A stretch of DNA of 64,000 nucleotides from an uncultured Clostridia bacterium (GTDB taxonomy: Bacteria > Bacillota > Clostridia > Christensenellales > CAG-138): positions 17,474-81,473 of the forward strand of contig CALVWJ010000008.1 in the NCBI GenBank assembly GCA_944366945.1, read 5' to 3'. Under the pieces are notes generated by a model. It saw nothing but the letters and a program-made list of their open reading frames with translations, made no database searches and was not told the DNA's origin. The translations under genes and the position numbers were made by a program. Shown here piece after piece: positions 44,339 through 53,283 of this stretch (within the stretch, counting starts at the first letter, position 1; each line of letters starts with the position of its first letter).

Positions 44339-45250
44339 ATGCTTGGAATCAGTTTGCGGCAGCTGGAGGCGTTTACGGCCGCGGCAGAATATGGGAGCTT
44401 TACCCGCGCAGCTGAGCAGTTGCACCTTACGCAATCCACTGTGAGCATGCACATTCAGTCGCTTGAGCGCGCGCTTGGGGCGCAGTTGATCCTGCGCGGC
44501 GCGCGCGAACGGTTTGCGCTCACGGAAGAGGGGAAAAGGGTCTATGCAGCCGCAAAAGACATTTTAAACCGATGTGAAGCATTGCAGACGTTGCAGGAAA
44601 CGGCAGCCGGCGAGGCGCTGCGCATTGGCACTTCCACCGTGCCGGCGCAGTCCCTGTTGCCGCAGCTCATGGCGGGCTTTCTCAAACAGCAGCCAGGCGC
44701 ATCATTCCTGCTGCGCCGCGGGGATAGCGATGAGGTGCGCGTTTTGCTGGAGCAAGGCGAGGTACGCATTGGCCTAATCGGCGCCGCGCTTCCAGCGCAG
44801 CGCTTCGCCTGCCATGCGATTGCGCAGGACAGGCTGGTTGTGATTGCAGCGAACAACGCCCGTTTCCAGGAACTTTACAACCGGGGAGCGGATGGACTTG
44901 CGCTCATACATGAGCCGATGATTGCGCGCGAGGAGACCTCGGGCACGCAACGCGCTGCCGAGGAGTATCTGAGCAGATGCGGCATACCGCTCGAACGGCT
45001 GCACATTGTTGCGCGCATGGATCATCCGGAATCCATCAAAGCAGGCGTTTTGCAGGGCATGGGGGTAGCGATTATCTCAAGCCTTGCCGTGCGGGAGGAG
45101 CTTGCGGCAGGAAAGCTTCTTGCATTCGATTTTCTACCCGAAGGGGCATACCGGAAAATTTACCTTGCCTGGCGGAAAGATGTTGCGCTCACCCCGCTGG
45201 AGCAGCGCTTTGCACGCTATGTGCGCACGGAAACGCCGAAGCTGATTTAA
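44339..45250 (+). CDS. LysR-family transcriptional regulator (selenium-module)
   Basis: This 303-residue LysR regulator has the winged helix-turn-helix (residues about 5-62: SFTRAAEQLHLTQSTVSMHIQ, cited as TQSTVSMHIQSLE) followed by a substrate-binding fold with GTSTVPAQSLLPQL. LysR proteins of this branch often sit beside selenium genes. The ATG at 44339 has AAGAAGGA upstream. It is divergent from the class V aminotransferase and probably regulates it and perhaps the yedE genes downstream. Confidence 0.82.
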   Translation: MLGISLRQLEAFTAAAEYGSFTRAAEQLHLTQSTVSMHIQSLERALGAQLILRGARERFALTEEGKRVYAAAKDILNRCEALQTLQETAAGEALRIGTSTVPAQSLLPQLMAGFLKQQPGASFLLRRGDSDEVRVLLEQGEVRIGLIGAALPAQRFACHAIAQDRLVVIAANNARFQELYNRGADGLALIHEPMIAREETSGTQRAAEEYLSRCGIPLERLHIVARMDHPESIKAGVLQGMGVAIISSLAVREELAAGKLLAFDFLPEGAYRKIYLAWRKDVALTPLEQRFARYVRTETPKLI

Positions 45251-45787
45251 AACTATGCGCAATCGAAAGAAGGTATTTCACAGGTTATACGGCAGTTGAG
45301 CTTTTTCAATCCAGAAAAACAGCATAAAAACATCGTTTGGAAGGGGCGTATGCGCACAAAAAACAAATTAGCAATGGATATGCGCCCTGCCGCTTTTGAT
45401 GATCGCATTCCCTTTACACGCCCGGCATCGTTTGCTCCCTTTCCATTTCACGAAAACACCAACCGCAGGCGGGTAACTCCTTTCCCACAATGCAGCATCG
45501 GTGCAAATCAATGCGATCGCCGACTTTTTTAACGTTGCAGCTCCTTAATGCACTTCCCTTAGGATAATTCTGCTTGTACCCAGAGACACCTGCAATCCCA
45601 TTTTCTTCCAGATGGAAGCAGCCTTGGGCAAACGATCATTTCGAGAATCGAAACATCGGTTTTTTCGATAAAAAAAGGAAGGTATTGAAAAAAGGAATTC
45701 GCCATTTCTTGGCATATGGTCTATAATTTTTTTAACACAAACCGCGCGCTATGCGCAGCTGCAATTCGACATCACAGGAGAAACAAA
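45251..45787. other. 537 bp without a gene between LysR and YedE
   Basis: Only short unrecognised frames occur. A -10-like TATAAT lies at 45722-45727, 61 bp before yedE, with a poor -35 region. No tRNA-Sec or other RNA gene is present. Confidence 0.5.
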
Positions 45788-46891
45788 ATGAAAAAAGTGA
45801 ATTGGATGGTGGTTATTGCCGGCGCTTTTGTAGGCGTCGCCGCGCTTGTTTTAACGTTGCTTGGCAATCCCGCGAACATGGGCTTTTGCATCGCGTGCTT
45901 CCTGCGCGACATCGCAGGCGGCATTGGGCTGCACAGCGCGGAAAAAGTACAGTATATTAGGCCGGAGATCATCGGCCTTGTGCTCGGCGCATGCATTATG
46001 GCGCTTGCAAAAGGCGAATTTCGCGCAAAGGCGGGTTCCTCGCCCGCAACGCGCTTTGTGCTCGGCGCGTTTGTAATGATCGGTGCGCTTGCGTTCCTCG
46101 GCTGCCCGCTGCGCATGGTGCTCCGGCTTGGTGGCGGGGATCTCAACGCGCTTATCGGGATGCTCGGCTTTGCGCTTGGCATCTTTGTGGGCGTCCAATT
46201 CTTAAAGCGCGGCTTTTCCTTGCGCCGCAACTATACCATGGGGCGCCCGGAAGGCGGCATACTGCCTGCGCTGATGGTGGGATTGCTGATCCTGTTCCTT
46301 GCCGTCCCAACGCTGTTCCACCTAAGTGAAACAGGCCCGGGTTCTCAGCATGCATCCTTCTGGATCGCACTTGGCCTTGCGCTTGTCGCGGGCGCGCTTG
46401 CGCAGCGCGCGCGCCTTTGCATGGCGGGTGGCATTCGGGACAGCATCATGTTCCAGGATTTCAAGCTGCTCTATGGGTTTATTGCCATTTTCCTTGTGGC
46501 GCTCATCGGCAACCTGGCGTTTGGAACGTTTAAACTTGGGTTTGAATTGCAGCCCATTGCCCATAGCAGCCACCTTTGGAATGCGCTTGGCATGGTGCTC
46601 GTTGGGTGGGGCTCAGTGCTCCTGGGCGGATGCCCGCTCCGCCAATTGATCCTTGCCGGGGAAGGGAATGGAGACTCTGCAATTACGGTATTTGGCATGA
46701 TCGCAGGCGCGGCATTCGCGCATAATTTTGGCCTTGCCGGGAATGCGGATTCCTTAAATGAAGCGGGCGAACTTGTAGTTGGCGGTATTTCAAGTGCTGG
46801 CAAGGTTGCGGTGCTTCTAGGCATAGCCGTCTTGCTGGTGATTTCGATTTTGAACATGCCGCAAAAAGAAAAAGCGGTACAAAAAAACTGA
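45788..46891 (+). CDS. yedE: YedE-family selenium/sulfur-transport-like membrane protein
   Basis: This 367-residue membrane protein has about nine or ten hydrophobic segments and repeated Cys-containing motifs: GFCIACFLRD, LGCPLRM, RLCMAGGIRD and GGCPLRQL. This is the pattern of the YeeE/YedE sulfur-transport family, and specifically of the branch linked to selenium. It could import or handle a sulfur or selenium compound. AGGAG precedes the ATG. It is followed by yedF and a DUF3343 gene. Confidence 0.85.
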   Translation: MKKVNWMVVIAGAFVGVAALVLTLLGNPANMGFCIACFLRDIAGGIGLHSAEKVQYIRPEIIGLVLGACIMALAKGEFRAKAGSSPATRFVLGAFVMIGALAFLGCPLRMVLRLGGGDLNALIGMLGFALGIFVGVQFLKRGFSLRRNYTMGRPEGGILPALMVGLLILFLAVPTLFHLSETGPGSQHASFWIALGLALVAGALAQRARLCMAGGIRDSIMFQDFKLLYGFIAIFLVALIGNLAFGTFKLGFELQPIAHSSHLWNALGMVLVGWGSVLLGGCPLRQLILAGEGNGDSAITVFGMIAGAAFAHNFGLAGNADSLNEAGELVVGGISSAGKVAVLLGIAVLLVISILNMPQKEKAVQKN

Positions 46892-46915
46892 TTTCATAGA
46901 GAAGGGGAAGTAGAT

Positions 46916-47131
46916 ATGGCGGTCAAGGTCGATGCAAGAGGGTTTACGTGCCCCATGCCGGTTGCAATGGTGCAGAAGGAGGTAAAAAAGAATGCGCCCG
47001 ATGCGCTTGTTGTGCTGGTGGATGACCGTTGCGCGGTGGAAAATGTAACCCGGTTCGGCAGAAGCATGGGATACAAAGTAGCTATAGAGCAACAAGATGA
47101 AACGTTTTGCTTGACGCTCGAAAAAGCATGA
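46916..47131 (+). CDS. yedF: TusA/YedF-like sulfur carrier protein
   Basis: This 71-residue TusA-fold protein has the RGFTCPMPVAM motif with the reactive Cys at residue 12. It is shorter than many YedF proteins, which carry a second DsrE-like domain. It may carry a sulfur or selenium atom as a persulfide-type group. It lies between yedE and DUF3343 and overlaps the latter. Confidence 0.85.
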   Translation: MAVKVDARGFTCPMPVAMVQKEVKKNAPDALVVLVDDRCAVENVTRFGRSMGYKVAIEQQDETFCLTLEKA

Positions 47132-47367
47132 AGTATATTGCCACATTCCATACGCACCTTGCGGCGCTTGTAACCAGCCGCGCGCTTGCAACCCGCCAGG
47201 TGAAAGCCTGGATGGCGCCTGTGCCGCGCGCGCTGAGTTCTTCCTGCGGCACGTGTGTGTGCTATGAAGCGGATCTGCCGATGCTCGAGGCCATGGACGG
47301 GGATGTGGAGCGGGTATACCGCGTGGCTGAAGCCGGGCAATTTGAACTGCTTTTTGAGAACGAATGA
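47128..47367 (+). CDS. DUF3343 putative Se/S carrier protein
   Basis: This 79-residue DUF3343 protein has Cys residues at 40, 43 and 45 in SSSCGTCVCYE, which could form a redox or carrier site. DUF3343 proteins are frequent companions of SelD and YedF. Its ATG overlaps the yedF stop, so the two are translated together. The exact chemistry is unknown. Confidence 0.75.
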   Translation: MKYIATFHTHLAALVTSRALATRQVKAWMAPVPRALSSSCGTCVCYEADLPMLEAMDGDVERVYRVAEAGQFELLFENE

Positions 47368-47578
47368 ATGCATTATGGCTTAAGGGGATCGTGACACAAA
47401 ATGCAGATTTTGGGCAGCGGATGAGACGGCATTGTGACCGGGCGAATCCAAAGTGCAAAGCTGTTAGATCGTGCGGCGTAAAATCAACTCGCATGCAGAA
47501 GGTTTTCCGCTGAAGGCGGTTCAGAAGCCAGGGTGCATAGTTCGGCGCAATCGAAACTGGAAACAAGAGGATTTATCG

Positions 47579-47609
47579 GCAGCCTAACTTTTTGTTGGGC
47601 TGCATTTTG
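47579..47609 (+). terminator. Possible terminator of the yedE-yedF-DUF3343 operon
   Basis: GCAGCC-T-AAC (47579-47588) pairs with GTT-G-GGCTGC (47594-47603) around a T-rich loop, then ATTTTGTTT follows. It lies 212 bp after the last stop. The preceding gap has no gene. Confidence 0.5.
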
Positions 47610-47991
47610 TTTGCATGGCAAGGCAAAAAGCGGGGCCAAACGATGTGCTGACGCATAAGAAATCTTTGGGAATCGCTTAGCTAGATACATGCCACCGCCG
47701 GGAAAAAGGCTGCTTCCATCCACTGCTGCAGAGTTTGCCGGCGTCTAGAGCCGCAGCGTTCATTTGGCTTTGTTCGCTTCAACATAAAGTGGGTGGAGTG
47801 GTTTCCTCTTAAGCCAGCTTGCATTGCGCAGAGGGAAACGGGTAGATATTGGCGGATGACATCTCAATTTAACGCTTCTGCCGTAAAAGTAGAAGCGCGC
47901 CTCTTCTTCGAGGAATTCGCGGAGCGATGCGCTAGCTTTTTGAATGATAGCGACGTCTTTGATCTTTTTCTCTTTTCAGCATTCATATTTC
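47610..47991. other. 382 bp without a recognised gene
   Basis: Short frames occur on both strands. One on the minus strand downstream of hicA (IKDVAIIQKASASLREFLEEE in part) has protein-like composition but no start codon and no HicB similarity. The region marks the switch from GC-rich core to AT-rich accessory DNA. Confidence 0.4.
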
Positions 47992-48183
47992 TTATTCCTC
48001 CACAATTCCATTTTCTTTTATCAGCCTTTTTGCCAGCATGCAATTTATCTTTACCGATGGGATAGAGATTGGAGTATTGTCTTTGCTCCAGATTTGATGA
48101 TTTCCCTTTTGTCTAATAAAGGTGTAGCCATTTTTGCGCAACAAAGTACAGAAGCTTTTGTTGCTCCATTGTTTTGTCATCAT
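47992..48183 (-). CDS. hicA: HicA-like toxin (mRNA interferase family)
   Basis: This 63-residue protein matches the YcfA/HicA double-stranded-RNA-binding-fold toxin: LLRKNGYTFIRQKGNHQIW with the catalytic-type His, then a short hydrophobic strand and a C-terminal helix. It has a CAGGAG ribosome site and an intact frame. No HicB antitoxin gene is recognised on either side. It lies in AT-rich DNA, unlike the surrounding core. Confidence 0.7.
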   Translation of the reverse strand: MMTKQWSNKSFCTLLRKNGYTFIRQKGNHQIWSKDNTPISIPSVKINCMLAKRLIKENGIVEE

Positions 48184-48245
48184 TGGTTCTCCTGTTATGA
48201 TATGTTTTGAAGATAAGATTGTTAGATTTTATGATTCTATATGGA

Positions 48246-48899
48246 TTAATCTATATATGCTCTCCATTTTCCTGTGTTCCGGGTAAGTTCCTCCATCTTT
48301 TCAACGTGTTCAATAAAGCTTTCTTTTGCGCCTCCTTTTTCCCATGCATCAAGCATGTTTTGCGCGCACAAAAGCAATTCTACTCCTTTGTCGTTAAGCG
48401 GAAGGGCCTTTGGAATCATATTCCGAACTTCTTGCTCTATTGGAGGCGCTCCGTGCGGCGATTGGCGTGTTTCTCCCATTATGTTTTCAACAAAGTGTAC
48501 AGCATGAATGTATTCGATTGGCAAAACGCTGCTCATCCAATTCCTTATTTCCCTATCGTTTAAAATTAAAGCCGCTTCGATCGTATTCTTATGGTAGATT
48601 GTATTCACGCCTCCTTTTGCAAGCAAAAATAAATAGCCGCTATTTGAGATGCGCAAATCTTCTCTTATAAAATCTTTGGGGTCATTCCCCTCGGCTCTTT
48701 TGTATATGCTCATAGAATTGGCTTCTGATAGGTATATGTTCTCATCTTCATAGGCAAAGGGGCGAAAACACATGGATTCCATATGATATTTTATATTATC
48801 AAACGCAATTGATTTGAGCGCCTTTTTATAGGAGTAGTCTCGAACGATTTTGAGAATAACAACAATTATGACTAATATTACGCCAGCTATAAAATCCAT
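48246..48899 (-). CDS. Hypothetical membrane-anchored protein
   Basis: This 217-residue protein has one N-terminal hydrophobic segment (DFIAGVILVIIVVILKIV) followed by a soluble domain of about 190 residues that I do not recognise. It contains the Asn/Glu-rich ENIYLSEANSMSIYKR. The gene is AT-rich and has a GAGGTG site. It lies upstream of hicA on the same strand. Its function is unknown. Confidence 0.55.
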   Translation of the reverse strand: MDFIAGVILVIIVVILKIVRDYSYKKALKSIAFDNIKYHMESMCFRPFAYEDENIYLSEANSMSIYKRAEGNDPKDFIREDLRISNSGYLFLLAKGGVNTIYHKNTIEAALILNDREIRNWMSSVLPIEYIHAVHFVENIMGETRQSPHGAPPIEQEVRNMIPKALPLNDKGVELLLCAQNMLDAWEKGGAKESFIEHVEKMEELTRNTGKWRAYID

Positions 48900-48903
48900 T
48901 CTA

Positions 48904-49014
48904 TCACCTCTTTAGAGTATCAGCCCATTTCGAAGCTGCTTCCTGGCCCGCGGCATGCCCGGAAAGATTGAAAAGCAAATTGGACAATGATGCAAACAGT
49001 CTCAAAAAGCCCAT
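48904..49014 (-). CDS. Possible 36-residue peptide gene
   Basis: This short frame reads MGFLRLFASLSNLLFNLSG then HAAGQEAASKWADTLKR and ends 5 bp before the next gene, whose ribosome site overlaps its end. The composition looks protein-like. A Shine-Dalgarno is weak. Further upstream on the same strand, frames with CGDCGAK and CLKCGKREAVAF suggest a broken zinc-ribbon gene. It may be the remainder of that gene. Confidence 0.3.
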   Translation of the reverse strand: MGFLRLFASLSNLLFNLSGHAAGQEAASKWADTLKR

Positions 49015-49532
49015 AAACCAATTCGACAAAATCCCCCTTATTTTTGGCTGCCTGGAATAAATTGAGAGCATATTACAACACAATATCCATCTGCCACAAC
49101 TCAGCCTTTGATTGGCTTGAGATTTCCATGCCATTCACATCCTGTAGACTTTGCATTTGAACACTTCCAGCAAAGCGTTGCTGCTCGCTTTATGGAGATT
49201 CGGCGTGCTTACCTTCGGTTTATGATCTTGAATTTTTTGTTAAACGCAACTGCCTCTCGCTTGCCGCATTTGAGGCAAGCACGAACCTTCGGCCTTCCAC
49301 CGTTTGTTAACGCAAAAAGCCTCCGCGCAGCAACATTTAGCGCCACAATCGCCGCACATTAGTTTTAGAAAATTATATCACTACCTATTTGATTTTTCTA
49401 GTAAGAGCAATGCCAATAAACAACCGTTTGCGGTTTGAAATACCCTTTATATAGCTTCTGGAATATTAACTGCAATATTATGCGACATAGACGCCAATTC
49501 GAGGAAAGATGCATTTTGGAATGTCGAAAGAC
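49015..49532. other. Gene-free AT-rich region with zinc-ribbon remnants
   Basis: Reverse-strand frames between 49160 and 49360 contain CGDCGAK and CLKCGKREAVAF in different frames, as expected of a frameshifted zinc-ribbon gene. The rest (49370-49530) is AT-rich and without recognisable features, up to the promoter at 49533. Confidence 0.4.
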
Positions 49533-49563
49533 TTGACTTAAAGCATGCTTCAAGTGCTAAAAT
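49533..49563 (+). promoter_or_regulatory. MerR-type promoter of the ABC exporter operon
   Basis: TTGACT (49533-49538) and TAAAAT (49558-49563) are separated by 19 bp, longer than usual. A near-perfect palindrome ACTTAAAGCA / TGCTTCAAGT (49536-49555, one mismatch) lies within the spacer. Long-spacer promoters with a central dyad are characteristic of activation by MerR-family regulators. No merR gene is present nearby. Confidence 0.65.
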
Positions 49564-49611
49564 TGATTTGTTTTGAAGACTTGCAGAATGCACATCATGA
49601 AGGAGAACAGC

Positions 49612-51408
49612 ATGGAGAAACAGAAGGCGCGCAAGGCGGGGATTATGGATATCCTCCGGAGCCCTTATGCGCAGCGTTTTATCCGAAAATACAAATGGAG
49701 CTATCTCATAGGAATGGCAGTCTTGATCGTGATCGATCTTGCGCAGACGGAAGTCCCAATTATTGTCGGCAATGTGATCGATGGCATCGAGCTACAAACG
49801 ATCGATCAATCCGGCTTTGTGAATGCTGTGCTTAGGATGGCTGCCATTGCAGTCATGGTGCTTGCAGGCCGCATTGCTTGGCGCTATTGTATTTTTGGTG
49901 CGGCGCGCAAGATTGAGCGCGATATGCGCAACGACTTGTTTTCCCACTTGAACACGCTGCCTTCTTCCTATTTCCATGAACACAAAGCCGGCGAAATCAT
50001 GGCGTATATGACCAATGACATCGAGGCTGTCCGCATGACATTTGCGGTCACCATCATGATGGGCCTTGATACGCTTGCGATCGGCCTTGCCACGATGGCC
50101 AAGATGGTGTTCGAGATCGACCTGCGTTTGAGCATTGTTGCCATTTTGCCGATGAGCCTTGTGGCTGTTGTGAGTACGTTTGTCGGCCGTGAAATGCACA
50201 AGCGCTTCACCCGCCGGCAGGAAGCTTTTTCCAAAGTGGCTGATTTTGTGCAGGAAAAGCTCAACGGCGTCAAAGTGATTAAAGCCTTCGTGCAGGAACA
50301 AAAGGAATGCCTTGCGTTTGAGGCGGTCAACATGGATTCGCGGGTTGCAAATATCCGCGAAGCGAAGCTGCAGGCATTCATGTTCCCCTTTATGCACATG
50401 ATTGCAGGCTGCTCCATGGCCATCGCCATCGGGTATGGCGGCTACATTGCGATTCTCGGCCAGATCAGCGTAGGAGACTTTTCGGCGTTTATTCAATATT
50501 TGAACATGCTCGTATGGCCGATTGCATCCATCGGGCGCGTCATCAACGTGATAACGCGTGGATCTGCCTCGCTCAAACGCATAGAAAAAGTGCTTCAAAC
50601 GGAATCGGATATTCCGGATCTTATCCCCGCGGGTGAGGAAACACCATTGCGTGGCGACATCTGCGTAAAGAATTTGACGTTCCGTTACCCTGGAACGCAA
50701 AAGGATGTGCTGCGGGATATTTCCTTTGAGGTAAAGCGCGGCGAGACGCTCGGCATCGTAGGCCGCACGGGCGCAGGCAAAACAACGCTTGCAGACCTGC
50801 TCCTGCGCGTGGATGACCCGGGGCAGGATATGATTTACATCGGCGGGCAGGAAATCCATGGTGTTTCCTTGAAAACGCTGCGCCGCACGATGGGCTATGT
50901 CATGCAGGATAACTTCCTGTTTTCTGATACCGTAAGGAACAACATTGCCTTTGGCGACCGCAGCAAAACGTTTGAGGAAATCGTAGCTGCCGCCAAAGCT
51001 GCTTGCGTGCATGAAAACATCATGGATTTTGCGGATGGTTATGAAACGATGGTGGGTGAACGCGGCGTTTCGCTTTCCGGCGGGCAGAAGCAGCGCATCG
51101 CCATTGCCCGGGCATTGATTCTGGACCCGGAGATCTTAATCCTCGATGATGCGGTGTCGGCTGTAGACACGGACACAGAGGAGCAGATTCTCCGCAACCT
51201 AAGTGTGCTGCGCGCAGGGAAGACCAACATCATCATCGCGCACCGCATCTCTACATTGCAGCATGCGGATAAGATCATTGTCCTTTCCGGTGGAACGATC
51301 ACCGAAATGGGCAATCACGCGGAGCTTGTTGCGCTGGGCGGCATCTATGCGGACCTGTATCATCGTCAGCTCCTGGAAAAAATGAAAAAGGAGGAGTATG
51401 CGCTGTGA
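49612..51408 (+). CDS. Heterodimeric ABC exporter, subunit with degenerate catalytic site
   Basis: This 598-residue half-transporter has six N-terminal helices and a C-terminal ATPase with TGAGKTTL Walker A and LSGGQKQRIAIARA signature. The Walker B reads LILDDAVS, with Asp in the position of the catalytic Glu, so this site is probably degenerate. This is the hallmark of heterodimeric exporters such as TM287/288, BmrCD and LmrCD. The ATG at 49612 has AAGGAG 6 bases upstream. The partner gene starts by overlapping its stop. Confidence 0.9.
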   Translation: MEKQKARKAGIMDILRSPYAQRFIRKYKWSYLIGMAVLIVIDLAQTEVPIIVGNVIDGIELQTIDQSGFVNAVLRMAAIAVMVLAGRIAWRYCIFGAARKIERDMRNDLFSHLNTLPSSYFHEHKAGEIMAYMTNDIEAVRMTFAVTIMMGLDTLAIGLATMAKMVFEIDLRLSIVAILPMSLVAVVSTFVGREMHKRFTRRQEAFSKVADFVQEKLNGVKVIKAFVQEQKECLAFEAVNMDSRVANIREAKLQAFMFPFMHMIAGCSMAIAIGYGGYIAILGQISVGDFSAFIQYLNMLVWPIASIGRVINVITRGSASLKRIEKVLQTESDIPDLIPAGEETPLRGDICVKNLTFRYPGTQKDVLRDISFEVKRGETLGIVGRTGAGKTTLADLLLRVDDPGQDMIYIGGQEIHGVSLKTLRRTMGYVMQDNFLFSDTVRNNIAFGDRSKTFEEIVAAAKAACVHENIMDFADGYETMVGERGVSLSGGQKQRIAIARALILDPEILILDDAVSAVDTDTEEQILRNLSVLRAGKTNIIIAHRISTLQHADKIIVLSGGTITEMGNHAELVALGGIYADLYHRQLLEKMKKEEYAL

Positions 51409-53231
51409 ACAGGGAAAAACGCGCAGGTTCTACCCGGAAAAAGGCATCCCCCAATCGCAGGCTTCTGGGCTATGGAAAATCCTATGTGGGCTGGTTTGCG
51501 CTGGCACTTGCCATCATCCTTGCCGTGGTTGTGCTGGAGCTCTATCAGCCGCAGATCCTTGGAGATGCAGTGGATGAGTTTGTCTCCAAATATGAACAGG
51601 TCAGCGGCGAGGGATTCACACTGGAGCAGCTAAAGGAGCTGCGCGCTGCGGATCTTGCCGGCGTAGTGCGCCTCGGCCTTATTTATCTTGCAACCGTGCT
51701 TGCCGTAATGGGGCTTACCTATGCGCAGGCTGCCATCCTTGCAACCGTGGGGCAAAAGATCATTTACAATTTGCGCAACGATCTTTTCTCTCACATGATG
51801 AAGTTGCACGTTGGTTTTTTCAACGAAAACCCCATCGGCAGGCTTGTGACCCGCGTTACCAACGATTGTGAGACCGTAAACGAGATGTTTACGAGCGTGA
51901 TCGTGAACATCCTCAAAAGCTGCTTTGTGCTTGTGGGCGTTATTGCGGTAATGCTTTCGGAAAACGTGAAGCTTTCGCTTTATATTTTCATCGTTATGCC
52001 GTTTATTACGGTGGCCACAGTCGTGTTCCGTTCCGCTACGCGCAAAATCTACCGTGCGATGCGGGCGAAGATCTCCGAGCTAAACGGCTTTGTTGCAGAG
52101 CATGTTTCCGGAATGAAGGTTGTGCAGGTGTTCACGGCGGAAAACGACGTGCGTGAAGACTTTGAAACCAGAACGGAAGATCTGCGCAAAATCAACATGA
52201 AGCAGCTCATCACCTTTGCGCTTTATAGCCCGGTTTCTTATGTAATGAACATTGCTGCGCTTGCCATCCTCATCTTCGTGGGTGGCAATATGGCTATAGA
52301 TGGCGTTGTTACGCTGGGCACGCTCGTTGTGTTCCAGCGCTATATCAACAAGTTCTTTCAGCCGATTCAAGAAATCGCCGAGCAGTTTGATACGATCCAG
52401 TCCGCAAACGCCTGCTCGGAACGCATTTTCTGGCTGCTGGATACCAAGCCGCAGATTGAAAATGCACCGGATGCGGTACATGTGGATACCTTCCGCGGAA
52501 AAATCGAGTTCCAGCACGTCTGGTTTGCATACAGGGATGAAGAATGGGTGCTGCAGGACGTTTCCTTTACCGTGGAGCCTGGCCAGCGGGTAGCTTTTGT
52601 TGGCGCAACGGGCGCGGGAAAGACCACGATCCAGAACTTGATCTGCCGGTATTACGACATTCAGAAAGGCGCAATTTTGATTGACGGAATTGACGTGCGC
52701 AAGATTTGCGTAGAGGACCTTCGCCGCAATATCGGGCAGATGCTGCAGGATGTGTTCCTGTTTACCGGCGATGTGCGCGCGAACATCCGCTTGAATGAAA
52801 CGGGTATTACCGATGCGGAGATCAAAGCGGCAGCTGAAACGGTAAACGCGGCTGGTTTTATCTCCCGCCTGCCCGGCGGCTATGCGCATGAGGTGATCGA
52901 GCGCGGCGCAGCGTTCTCTGCAGGCCAGCGGCAGCTCCTTTCCTTTGCGCGCACGCTTGCCTTTAAACCCTCGGTTCTTATTTTGGATGAAGCGACAGCC
53001 AACATCGATACGGAAACCGAATCGCTTATCCAAGATGCGCTCGGAAAACTGATGGAAGGGCGGACGACCATCATCGTTGCGCACCGGCTTTCCACCATCC
53101 AGAATGCGGATAAGATCATTGTGATGCACAAGGGCCGCATTGTGGAAGAGGGCAATCACCAGCAGCTGCTCAGCCAAGGCGGAATCTATTATAAACTGTA
53201 TATGCTGCAATATGAGCACGATGTGGCATAA
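51405..53231 (+). CDS. Heterodimeric ABC exporter, catalytically complete subunit
   Basis: This 608-residue subunit pairs with the preceding gene. Walker A is TGAGKTTIQNL, the signature loop reads FSAGQRQLLSFARTLA, and Walker B is LILDEATANIDT with a canonical Glu. It has a longer extracytosolic loop (about residues 55-80). The GTG start overlaps the previous stop, ensuring equal synthesis. The complex likely exports hydrophobic drugs or lipids; the substrate is not readable from sequence. Confidence 0.9.
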   Translation: MNREKRAGSTRKKASPNRRLLGYGKSYVGWFALALAIILAVVVLELYQPQILGDAVDEFVSKYEQVSGEGFTLEQLKELRAADLAGVVRLGLIYLATVLAVMGLTYAQAAILATVGQKIIYNLRNDLFSHMMKLHVGFFNENPIGRLVTRVTNDCETVNEMFTSVIVNILKSCFVLVGVIAVMLSENVKLSLYIFIVMPFITVATVVFRSATRKIYRAMRAKISELNGFVAEHVSGMKVVQVFTAENDVREDFETRTEDLRKINMKQLITFALYSPVSYVMNIAALAILIFVGGNMAIDGVVTLGTLVVFQRYINKFFQPIQEIAEQFDTIQSANACSERIFWLLDTKPQIENAPDAVHVDTFRGKIEFQHVWFAYRDEEWVLQDVSFTVEPGQRVAFVGATGAGKTTIQNLICRYYDIQKGAILIDGIDVRKICVEDLRRNIGQMLQDVFLFTGDVRANIRLNETGITDAEIKAAAETVNAAGFISRLPGGYAHEVIERGAAFSAGQRQLLSFARTLAFKPSVLILDEATANIDTETESLIQDALGKLMEGRTTIIVAHRLSTIQNADKIIVMHKGRIVEEGNHQQLLSQGGIYYKLYMLQYEHDVA

Positions 53232-53258
53232 AGCCATCCAAACAATCCATATCAGAGC

Positions 53259-53283
53259 AAGGGGAGCAATGTATGCTCCCCTT
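53259..53283 (+). terminator. Hairpin after the ABC exporter operon
   Basis: AAGGGGAGCA pairs with TGCTCCCCTT around a 5-base loop, 27 bp after the stop. The T-tract is weak (CAACTT), so termination efficiency is uncertain. Confidence 0.6.
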
